NCBI GenBank assembly: GCA_964650085.1
Contig: CAZYSE010000021.1
Coordinates: forward strand, 1-17,160
Length of the DNA: 17,160 bases
DNA from: KLAP211 sp964650085
GTDB lineage: Bacteria; Patescibacteriota; Dojkabacteria; J137
Direction: 5' to 3'
How positions within the stretch are numbered: position 1 is the first letter of the stretch; each line of letters begins with the position of its first letter. Positions 1 through 4,964 of this stretch are shown here, one piece after another. Made by a program: the position numbers and the translations under genes. The notes under the pieces are model-generated. The model was not told the DNA's origin and made no database searches. It saw nothing but the letters and a program-made list of their open reading frames with translations.

Positions 1-86
1 AGGTTTGCACCGCTAAAGTTCACTTTGTCTAAAAGATTTATAGCTTTGTCTGAGATTTCTATTATTGTTGATTTTGCTGTTTTCAT
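1..86 (-). CDS. N-terminal fragment of an unidentified protein (cut by window edge)
   Basis: An ATG at 84-86 opens a reading frame that stays open to the window edge and gives about 28 residues, beginning MKTAKSTIIEISDKA. It lies 87 bp downstream of hrcA on the same strand. In many bacteria that position holds grpE, but these residues do not look like GrpE and I assign no function. A TATAAT box (108-113, minus strand) lies about 20 nt upstream of the ATG, so the gene may have its own promoter. The rest of the gap holds a low-complexity repeat. Confidence 0.5.
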   Translation of the reverse strand, partial: MKTAKSTIIEISDKAINLLDKVNFSGAN

Positions 87-107
87 AATTCAAATGTAAC
101 TAGGAGC

Positions 108-113
108 ATTATA
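108..113 (-). promoter_or_regulatory. Possible -10 box for the fragment gene at 1-86
   Basis: The minus strand reads TATAAT here, 21 nt upstream of the ATG at 84-86. The only -35 candidate (TTGAGT, 129-134) is poorly spaced at 15 bp. This rests on position and the -10 match alone. Confidence 0.35.
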
Positions 114-173
114 ACATTTGAAGAAAAGACTCAAGATTCAAGGCACAAGACTCAAAATCTGGATCTTGGATCA

Positions 174-914
174 TTAGTCTTGGACCTTTAAAAATGCTTT
201 TCGTATAGCTTCGATTGTGAACTGAAGAAGGGGAATAACTTTGTTGTATCTCATTCTATTTGGGCCGATAATCGCTAGGTAACCATGTATTTCTCCGTTT
301 ATTCTCAATTCGTTAAAAACGATTGCGTAGTCATCAAATGAGTCCTGACCGGACTCTTCACCGATTAGCACGTTAATATCGTGATCTTTTACCTCTCTGT
401 TCATCATTTCGGAAAGTACGCTGTAATCCTCTAAAATCGTTAGTATTCTCTTTAAATTATCCGTATCTTTAAACTCTGGAATGCTTACTAGCTCTGACAG
501 ACCAGAGTACATAACTTGCCCATCTACAACCGCAATTGCCGCATTTCCACTAAATCGACTAAGCATTACAACACTTTTTCTAATGATCTCTTCAGATTCT
601 GCACTAGATTTATGAAGAACGCTTTGTATTTCATCTTTTGTACTATTGTCTACATCCTCGAATCCCATAGATTCTAAGTAGTCGACAAAAAACCTCCAGC
701 CTTTAGTTGTCGGTATTCTTCCGCTGCTTAAGTTCTTTTGATATAAGTATCCCAACAATCCTAGGTTAGCCATTTCATTTCTAATTGTGGCTGGACTTAA
801 ATCAAAATCGTACTTGTTTTGAAGACTTATTGAACCAACTGCTTCAGCAGTTTCTATAAACTCTTTAATTATTGTAAGAAGTAGCTCTTTTTGTCTTTCA
901 GAAAACTTATCCAT
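174..914 (-). CDS. hrcA: Heat-shock transcriptional repressor HrcA
   Basis: HrcA represses chaperone operons by binding CIRCE operators, and GroEL activity keeps it folded and active. The N-terminal winged-helix region (residues about 5-80) carries family hallmarks: LSPATIRNEMANL at 39-51 followed by GYL, then SSGRIPTTKG at 63-72 and FVDYL. The C-terminal effector domain retains an IPEFKD segment, an IGEE motif and IIGPNRMRYNKVIP near residue 220. At 246 residues it is shorter than the usual 340 or so. The linker and middle region are compact, but I see no frameshift. A TATACT box sits 6 nt before the ATG, so the mRNA is probably leaderless. I found no CIRCE palindrome (TTAGCACTC-N9-GAGTGCTAA) in the window, so its targets must lie elsewhere. 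It is divergent from the sortase gene. Confidence 0.93.
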   Translation of the reverse strand: MDKFSERQKELLLTIIKEFIETAEAVGSISLQNKYDFDLSPATIRNEMANLGLLGYLYQKNLSSGRIPTTKGWRFFVDYLESMGFEDVDNSTKDEIQSVLHKSSAESEEIIRKSVVMLSRFSGNAAIAVVDGQVMYSGLSELVSIPEFKDTDNLKRILTILEDYSVLSEMMNREVKDHDINVLIGEESGQDSFDDYAIVFNELRINGEIHGYLAIIGPNRMRYNKVIPLLQFTIEAIRKAFLKVQD

Positions 915-920
915 GCTTGT

Positions 921-926
921 AGTATA
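921..926 (-). promoter_or_regulatory. -10 box of hrcA, leaderless spacing
   Basis: The minus strand reads TATACT, followed by 6 nt (acaagc) and the hrcA ATG. Transcription starting about 7 nt after the -10 would begin at or beside the start codon. No good -35 is visible. Confidence 0.5.
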
Positions 927-967
927 TCATATTATTACCTATGGAAAATCACTGGAAAGTATGTATC

Positions 968-978
968 TGTGATATAAT
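968..978 (+). promoter_or_regulatory. Extended -10 promoter of the sortase gene, leaderless spacing
   Basis: TGTGATATAAT contains an extended -10 (TGnTATAAT), with TATAAT at 973-978 and the ATG at 985, only 6 nt later. The same 12 bases, TGTGATATAATA, recur at 2156-2167 before the small secreted protein gene. No convincing -35 is present, as is common for extended -10 promoters. Confidence 0.65.
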
Positions 979-984
979 ATAACC

Positions 985-1656
985 ATGCAAAAACCAATTC
1001 AAACAGCCTTAAAAGTAATCGGATTCTTTGGTGTTTTCCTAATGATTCTTCCAATTGGGATCTTGTCCTATTCCTTAATCTTCCCAGAAGGGGCTTTAGT
1101 TAACGCAGAGGAATTCAATACAGATAAAGAGAATCGAATTCTTCTTGAACCTATATTCACAGCTAAAGAACCAGTAAAGTTTAAAGATCCGTTCCTAGCT
1201 ATCAAAAATGAAGACTTAAATGAACCTCCTCTACAATTTGAGGTCCCAGTAGACGCTGTGGTTACTACAGGAGCAACTATCAGAATACCTTCCATTGGAG
1301 TATCTACTACAATTTTCGAGTCACAAAATACTGAAAAAGCTTTAGAACACGGTGTTTGGAGAGACCCACTACACGGTACGCCAGACAGATTCGGTCAACC
1401 AATTGTAATGGCTGCACATAGATGGGGCTCTGAGAGCTTATCTTGGGAATGGAGATACCAACACTTATTCAATAAATTTGACCAATTAGTTGCAGGACAA
1501 ACTGTCGAAATTACTTGGAATAACAAGAATTACACGTTTAAGATTAGAGCAATCGATCAGAACTTTGTTGTAGATCAATACGCAGATTTAATACTTTATA
1601 CATGTGTTTACTACGGATCTCCGGAGAGATATATTGTTTACGCAGATAGAATTTAA
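985..1656 (+). CDS. Sortase (cysteine transpeptidase), membrane-anchored
   Basis: Sortases cut a C-terminal sorting motif on secreted proteins and join the protein to a surface amine. One N-terminal transmembrane helix (residues about 10-32) anchors this one. The catalytic domain starts near IRIPSIGV. The catalytic triad is visible: His145 in MAAHRWG, Cys207 in LILYTC, which matches the TLxTC motif, and Arg215 in SPERYIVYAD. The length of 223 residues is normal. I cannot place it in a class (A-F) with confidence. It begins at the ATG 6 nt after an extended -10 box, so the transcript is probably leaderless and no Shine-Dalgarno is present. The 105-residue protein at 2175 shares its promoter core and has a sorting-signal-like tail, so it is a candidate substrate by inference. 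Confidence 0.92.
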   Translation: MQKPIQTALKVIGFFGVFLMILPIGILSYSLIFPEGALVNAEEFNTDKENRILLEPIFTAKEPVKFKDPFLAIKNEDLNEPPLQFEVPVDAVVTTGATIRIPSIGVSTTIFESQNTEKALEHGVWRDPLHGTPDRFGQPIVMAAHRWGSESLSWEWRYQHLFNKFDQLVAGQTVEITWNNKNYTFKIRAIDQNFVVDQYADLILYTCVYYGSPERYIVYADRI

Positions 1657-1657
1657 A

Positions 1658-1685
1658 AGTTTGAAGCTAGAAGTTTGAAGCTAGA
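1658..1685 (+). repeat. Tandem 14-bp repeat, two exact copies
   Basis: The unit agtttgaagctaga occurs at 1658-1671 and again at 1672-1685, directly after the sortase stop codon. Bases 1664-1686 recur exactly, inverted, at 14818-14840. This is one member of a family of low-complexity intergenic repeats in the window. Confidence 0.85.
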
Positions 1686-1703
1686 AAACTGTAAATAGAA
1701 TAC

Positions 1704-2045
1704 TTATTCTTTATAGTTTTTTAGAATCCCTCCCAAGATCAACTCCAGTTCTGTAGATTCCTTCTGGAAGCCTCGAAATTTTTCATCACCTGTAATTTCA
1801 TATAAAATTGCTGACCAGTACGCAGATTCTTTCGCCTCTTTTTTGGCAATTTTTGCTCGGAGCTTGAAATCCTTTGAACCTAAACACTGGTTAGCTTCTA
1901 TATAGTTTGCACCTATAGCACCGGATGATCTAATTAATTGCCTGAAATCGTCAACCAATAGAGAGTCGTATTTATAAGAACGGATATGACTCCTAACGCT
2001 TACAGAATAAAGTCTAGCCCTTTCAATGAAATCGTATTTACTCAT
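1704..2045 (-). CDS. Four-helix bundle protein (S23 / 23S rRNA intervening-sequence protein family)
   Basis: The protein has 113 residues from the ATG at 2043-2045 and begins MSKYDFIERARLYS. It matches the small all-helical four-helix-bundle family (TIGR02436 type). Typical features are the segment around DFRQLIRSSGAIGANYIEAN, then KLRAKIAKKEAKESAYW with its conserved helix-three pattern, and a C-terminal ELELILGGILK. Members were first found inside 23S rRNA intervening sequences, but many are free-standing genes and the molecular role is unknown. No rRNA is near this copy. The frame stays open upstream to a TTG at 2090, but the extra 15 residues (MQYIAWKKFLWQNPI) do not fit the family start. 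No Shine-Dalgarno is seen. Confidence 0.85.
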   Translation of the reverse strand: MSKYDFIERARLYSVSVRSHIRSYKYDSLLVDDFRQLIRSSGAIGANYIEANQCLGSKDFKLRAKIAKKEAKESAYWSAILYEITGDEKFRGFQKESTELELILGGILKNYKE

Positions 2046-2155
2046 GATCGGATTTTGCCAGAGAAATTTTTTCCAAGCTATGTATTGCAATACAATTCTA
2101 ACTTAAAGCTTCTAACTTCGAGCTTGCGATACCATCGTAGCTTTTTTTCTAAATA

Positions 2156-2166
2156 TGTGATATAAT
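2156..2166 (+). promoter_or_regulatory. Extended -10 promoter of the small secreted protein gene
   Basis: TGTGATATAAT, with TATAAT at 2161-2166, lies 8 nt before the ATG at 2175. It is identical over 12 bases to the sortase promoter core (968-979). The spacing implies a leaderless or near-leaderless mRNA. Confidence 0.65.
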
Positions 2167-2174
2167 ACAGATAT

Positions 2175-2492
2175 ATGAAAAACTTAGTAATAAAAGCTTT
2201 ACAAATTACAATCGCAACTGGTGCAATACTTACATCAGGATTTTTTGCTACGCCAACTCCAGTATCAGCAGCAGGTGCATGTGGAGTGAGTCATTACTTC
2301 GACTATAACGTTAACAGTTGTTTACCTTGTCCAGTTGGACCTTACGGAGTTTCAATTTGTCCAGATACAGGTATTATCTTTGACGAGAACGGAAATCTAC
2401 AAACTGCAAATCTAATCTTACTTTCTGCTTTCTTTGGGTCAGGCGCTCTGATATTCTTAGGTAGTAAATACAACTTAGCAAAGTTAAAGTAA
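2175..2492 (+). CDS. Small secreted, membrane-anchored Cys-containing protein; possible sortase substrate
   Basis: This 105-residue protein has a signal peptide (residues 1 to about 33, cleavage likely after PTPVSA) and a mature part of about 45 residues with four cysteines (ACGV, SCLPC, ICPD). It ends in a hydrophobic helix (about 80-96) and a lysine-containing tail (SKYNLAKLK). The layout of signal peptide, short ectodomain, hydrophobic helix and basic tail is that of a wall-sorted or simply tail-anchored protein. Just before the helix lies ENGNLQTAN (71-79). It loosely recalls the NPQTN-type sorting motif but lacks the proline, so substrate status is inference. The promoter core is shared with the sortase gene. 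It lies 22 bp upstream of the flippase gene and is probably co-transcribed with it. No family is recognised. Confidence 0.75.
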   Translation: MKNLVIKALQITIATGAILTSGFFATPTPVSAAGACGVSHYFDYNVNSCLPCPVGPYGVSICPDTGIIFDENGNLQTANLILLSAFFGSGALIFLGSKYNLAKLK

Positions 2493-2514
2493 CCTAATTT
2501 TCTTTTAAAACTCT

Positions 2515-3702
2515 ATGCAAGGAATAATTGCAGGTGTTTCTAGACTAGTTTCAAACATAGCCCCTCTCATATTACTTTTCGTTTTCACGAAAACATCCGA
2601 CCTTGCCGAAATTGGCTTAATCAATTATTTCATTGCCCTTATAACTATTATTGGTGTTTTAACAGACTTTGGTTTGCCAGAGGTAGTTCAAAGCTTTCTT
2701 CCTAAATCAGCAGACAAAAAAGGTGTAATTTCAAAGTCCTTCTTCTACGAAATTTCGATAGTCGCACTAGCAGGAGCAGCAATTTTACTATTAGATACAG
2801 TCTCTGGACACTCAATTAGCAAAGGCTTCCCTTATATTCTTTTAGGAATAATCCTATTTTCGAGCAGCAATACTTTCATTTTGATATTTAATGGCCTTAA
2901 ACGTGAGACGTTAGTTTCAACATTCTACCTGGGCTCGGCTCTCCTATTTATCCTCACATCTTTAATCTTGAACCTTGCTTTCGGCATTAACGCAGTAGAA
3001 TCCTTCCTTTACGGAAGGCTATTTTCATGGATTGTATTCTGGATTTTGCCTTTATTCGTTCTATTCAAAGAAAGACTAATTTCGCTGTCAGAGGTCCATT
3101 CAGAAGAGAAAATCCTACCTTTCGCATTCAATGCCTTTCTAGCATCTATCGCGTATGTAATCGCCGGCCAGCTCGATTCTATACTAGTTACAGAACAGTA
3201 CGGACTTGAGGTGAATGGTATATTCAAATCTGCAGTATTCGCAGGCACTATCCCTATAGCGTTAGCTACTATTCTACAAACTAAGTTAATACCTGAATTT
3301 TCCGAGAAGATTGAGCAGGCCTTCTCGCTTCTCAAAAAGTACTTAAAATGGATTTTTTTACTCTCTGCTGCACTTTTAGTTCTAGGGTTGATATTCGGAA
3401 ACTTAGGGCTAACCATTCTTTATAATAGTGAAATCGCTTCTGGTGGGTACTGGTTCTTTGTTGCAGCACTAGTAAGTACATTAATAAACATTGTGAACGC
3501 AGTCATCTTTGCATATTACTACGGCGTTAATAAGTCTAATTTGGTAAGAAATATTACAGTTTTAGAGACAATAATTTACTGCATTACAGCTTTCTTCACT
3601 ATTCACGATATCAACCTCTTTGTACTGACGAGCGTTTTTACGAACTTAGGTGGGGTAATTTTGTCAGCTTATTACTTAAAAAAGCTTTCCCAGTCAGCCT
3701 AA
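2515..3702 (+). CDS. Polysaccharide flippase, Wzx/MOP superfamily
   Basis: This 395-residue integral membrane protein has about 12 hydrophobic segments. It belongs by pattern to the oligosaccharide flippase group of the MOP superfamily, which moves lipid-linked glycans across the membrane. The N-terminal stretch with TKTSDLAEIGLINYFIAL, then VLTDFGLPEVVQSFLPK, is characteristic: the first helices, then a GLxxxxxxF segment with an F/L-P-K turn. The mid region has AGQLDSILVTEQYG, the usual location of a conserved Asp. The length is slightly below the typical 400-480. It begins 22 bp after the small secreted protein and no Shine-Dalgarno is visible. With the glycosyltransferase genes further downstream it fits a dispersed surface-glycan locus. 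The glycan is unknown. Confidence 0.85.
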   Translation: MQGIIAGVSRLVSNIAPLILLFVFTKTSDLAEIGLINYFIALITIIGVLTDFGLPEVVQSFLPKSADKKGVISKSFFYEISIVALAGAAILLLDTVSGHSISKGFPYILLGIILFSSSNTFILIFNGLKRETLVSTFYLGSALLFILTSLILNLAFGINAVESFLYGRLFSWIVFWILPLFVLFKERLISLSEVHSEEKILPFAFNAFLASIAYVIAGQLDSILVTEQYGLEVNGIFKSAVFAGTIPIALATILQTKLIPEFSEKIEQAFSLLKKYLKWIFLLSAALLVLGLIFGNLGLTILYNSEIASGGYWFFVAALVSTLINIVNAVIFAYYYGVNKSNLVRNITVLETIIYCITAFFTIHDINLFVLTSVFTNLGGVILSAYYLKKLSQSA

Positions 3703-3729
3703 TCGCTACTTTCGTTCTGTTGCCATCTA

Positions 3730-3758
3730 TTGACATTTCCACATAATTACTATATAAT
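3730..3758 (+). promoter_or_regulatory. Perfect consensus sigma70-type promoter driving the noncoding RNA
   Basis: TTGACA (3730-3735), a 17-bp spacer and TATAAT (3753-3758) match the housekeeping-sigma consensus at every position. Initiation should fall near 3765. There is no start codon with a plausible ORF in the next 400 nt. A promoter this strong in front of a non-ORF segment suggests an abundant RNA. Confidence 0.85.
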
Positions 3759-3764
3759 TACATA

Positions 3765-4140
3765 TATATACATTAAATACTAAGTTGAAGGTTTTAGGAA
3801 AGTACGCAGACCTAACCAAGCTGAGTAACTCCAAAAACATTGTCCATTAAATAAACCTTTTGTGCCTAAGTATTAGTTCTATTTCTAGACCTAAAACGTA
3901 GGCATTTTATCTTGGTGTCGAAAGACTCAAGAAGGTGTTTACGAACCCCGCTTCAAAACGGGAGAACTTTAAAAACTGTAATAACATACAGTTAAAGCAA
4001 CTAGAATATATGTCGAAAGACTATACCTAATTGTATTAACCTATGTTTGTACAATCTGATAAAACGAAAAGCCCTAGGCTACGTTAAGGAGTCGAGATCC
4101 CGTAACAAATACGGTACGACTTTTTAATGTAGTCTAGGGC
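3765..4140 (+). ncRNA. Candidate structured noncoding RNA of about 375 nt, unknown family
   Basis: No plausible ORF is present, but the + strand folds extensively. (1) 3791-3798 pairs with 3890-3897 (GTTTTAGG/CCTAAAAC), closing a 5' domain. (2) 3897-3943 is a hairpin of 20 pairs, five of them GU, with a GAAA loop. (3) 3947-3950 pairs with 3959-3962 (CCCG/CGGG). (4) 3967-3997 is a hairpin around AACTGTA/TACAGTT. (5) 3998-4033 is a hairpin with a GAAA loop. (6) 4071-4140 is a 24-bp stem with four GU pairs. Hairpins 2 and 5 share the same cap: a bulged T, then GTC-GAAA-GAC. GU pairs hold only on the + strand, matching the promoter direction. I compared it mentally with RNase P, tmRNA, SRP and 6S RNAs and group I introns, and found none convincing. 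The ends are inferred. Confidence 0.65.
4071..4140 (+). other. Terminal 24-bp RNA stem with REP-like apex
   Basis: Bases 4071-4094 pair with 4117-4140 without interruption, including GU pairs at 4078, 4083, 4088 and 4089. Above an internal loop, CCGTA (4100-4104) pairs with TACGG (4110-4114) over an ACAAA loop. The apex resembles the palindrome at 4929-4947. No T-tract follows on the + strand. On the minus strand a TTTTCGTTTT run follows, but there the wobble pairs become C-A mismatches. The GC-rich island starts at the very next base. Confidence 0.8.
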
Positions 4141-4222
4141 CAGCCGCCAGTGGCCCACTACAAGGTTCTGCCAATTCCTGGCAGGACAAATGTATTTGGG
4201 CTGCGTCCCAAAGGAGTTCGAA

Positions 4223-4648
4223 ATGAAGAAGCTTTTGGCAATGTCCGTTCTGTTGGTCGTGACCATGACCGGGTGCTTGTCGCCCGGGTGGTTTGTGCCG
4301 CGCACCGTCGTCGTCACTGCCACGCCCGAAGGGGCTGGTGGTGGCGCGCAAATTTCCCCCGAGGCTACGGTTGACCCGTGGGCCGCCGTGGGGAACTGCG
4401 GCGGCGACGTCTACGCGGTCGGATGGGGCGACGCGGATGGGCGGCTAATCGCCGCTACCGGACAAGTCGTCCCAGAAGACCACGCGGTCGTCTATCTGCG
4501 GAAAAACAGCCTCGGTCAAAACGTCGGGGCTGGAATTCTCGTCGAAGGAGGCGCCGCGCTGCCCTCCACCGGCGAAACGGTTCACGCGTGGATGTTCATT
4601 TCGGTGACATGTGCGCGGCTGAACCAGCCGTACATCAACGGCAAGTAG
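4223..4648 (+). CDS. Small predicted lipoprotein on a GC-rich, probably foreign island
   Basis: The protein has 141 residues. It begins MKKLLAMSVLLVVTMTGC, a lipoprotein signal peptide with the lipobox Cys at residue 18, so it should be lipidated and held at the membrane surface. A Pro/Thr/Gly-rich linker follows (about 19-50). The rest is a compact domain beginning near DPWAAVGNCGGDVYAVGW, with two further cysteines, which I do not recognise. Start choice: AAAGGAG at 4210-4216 is an ideal Shine-Dalgarno 6 nt before this ATG. The frame also opens at 4190 but would hide the signal peptide. Codons are strongly GC-ending (67% G+C over 4321-4560), unlike every neighbour, and no neighbour has such a ribosome site. 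Horizontal transfer is the simplest reading. A chimeric assembly is possible but would have to return to AT-rich sequence on both sides. Confidence 0.75.
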   Translation: MKKLLAMSVLLVVTMTGCLSPGWFVPRTVVVTATPEGAGGGAQISPEATVDPWAAVGNCGGDVYAVGWGDADGRLIAATGQVVPEDHAVVYLRKNSLGQNVGAGILVEGGAALPSTGETVHAWMFISVTCARLNQPYINGK

Positions 4649-4675
4649 TTTCTATCAGAAAGTACAAATATGGGA

Positions 4676-4701
4676 GTCCCCTCCGCCTTTGGCGGGGGGA
4701 C
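4676..4701 (+). terminator. GC-rich hairpin after the lipoprotein gene
   Basis: Bases 4676-4687 pair with 4691-4701 over a 3-nt loop: 11 pairs with one bulged T (4682). It starts 28 nt after the lipoprotein stop. No U-run follows directly, so termination efficiency is uncertain. It also marks the end of the GC-rich island. Confidence 0.6.
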
Positions 4702-4738
4702 AACCTTAAGTTAATTAACTTCTAGTTAATTTAAGGTT
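4702..4738 (+). other. AT-rich hairpin adjoining the GC-rich island
   Basis: AACCTTAAGTTAA (4702-4714) pairs with TTAATTTAAGGTT (4726-4738), 13 pairs with one GU (4710/4730). The GU again favours folding of a + strand RNA. It abuts the previous hairpin and may be the native terminator region that followed the noncoding RNA before the island arrived; that is inference. Confidence 0.55.
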
Positions 4739-4739
4739 G

Positions 4740-4964
4740 GTAGAGTAAATCTGAAGCATGAAATCTAAAATCTTAAATCGTTTTAAGATTTCGAGTTTTG
4801 AATTTAAGATTTTTTACTAACATTACTAAAATCCTCAACGTAGCTCCCCACATTCGCCATGCCAGAGGCAGGCAAGCGGGGATTATAAGGAATTACATTA
4901 TTATAATTTTATGGATATCCCCCGGATCCCCCGTAATAAATACGGGGCCGGGGTTATAAAGAAT
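4740..4964. repeat. Intergenic repeat cluster between lipoprotein and glycosyltransferase genes
   Basis: No gene is seen here. The gap holds: (a) a hairpin, AAATCTTAAA (4768-4777) with TTTAAGATTT (4782-4791), and a further TTTAAGATTTTTT copy near 4803-4815, which together look terminator-like; (b) an imperfect palindrome 4846-4881 built from CCCC/GGGG, CGC/GCG and TGCC-aga-GGCA; (c) a TATAAT box at 4902-4907, the likely promoter of the glycosyltransferase gene; (d) a palindrome CCCCGTA-ataaa-TACGGGG (4929-4947) in its leader. Elements b and d resemble mobile REP-type palindromes. Confidence 0.6.
4902..4907 (+). promoter_or_regulatory. -10 box for the glycosyltransferase operon
   Basis: TATAAT lies 57 nt before the favoured start codon (4965). 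No -35 match is visible. A transcript from about 4914 would carry the palindrome 4929-4947 in its leader. A second, weaker box (TATAAA, 4955-4960) lies 4 nt before the ATG. Confidence 0.4.

Noticed and set aside
1..86. GrpE as the gene downstream of hrcA
   Set aside because: Operon position suggests it, but the visible 28 residues show no GrpE-like features and are too few to assign.
3009..3416. Minus-strand reading frame within the flippase gene
   Set aside because: It is a shadow of a clear membrane protein on the + strand, with no promoter and no recognisable domain.
3796..3803. AGGAAAGT, similar to the RNase P RNA conserved region I (GAGGAAAGUC), in a segment of RNase P-like length
   Set aside because: The matching 3' conserved region (ACAGAA...GGCUUA) and the P4 pairing are absent, and the 5' and 3' ends do not pair as P1.
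3765..4140. tmRNA or group I intron as identity of the RNA
   Set aside because: There is no CCA end, no T-arm and no tag ORF ending in an ALAA-like peptide. The AGACTA/TAGTCT pairing hints at a P7 but the other intron core elements are missing, and there is no interrupted gene.
4071..4140. Integron attC site, because of a GTTAAGG core-like heptamer within a long hairpin
   Set aside because: The core-like heptamer lies inside the stem, not at its 3' end. The paired RYYYAAC is missing and no integrase gene is nearby.
4150..4725. Overlapping Arg-rich frames in the GC-rich segment (4150-4374, 4378-4725)
   Set aside because: They are out-of-frame readings of a GC-rich gene. The 4223 frame has a Shine-Dalgarno, a lipobox and sensible composition.
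4911..4964. Upstream extension of the glycosyltransferase from the ATG at 4911
   Set aside because: The 18 extra residues are encoded by the REP-like palindrome and precede the conserved GT4 start.
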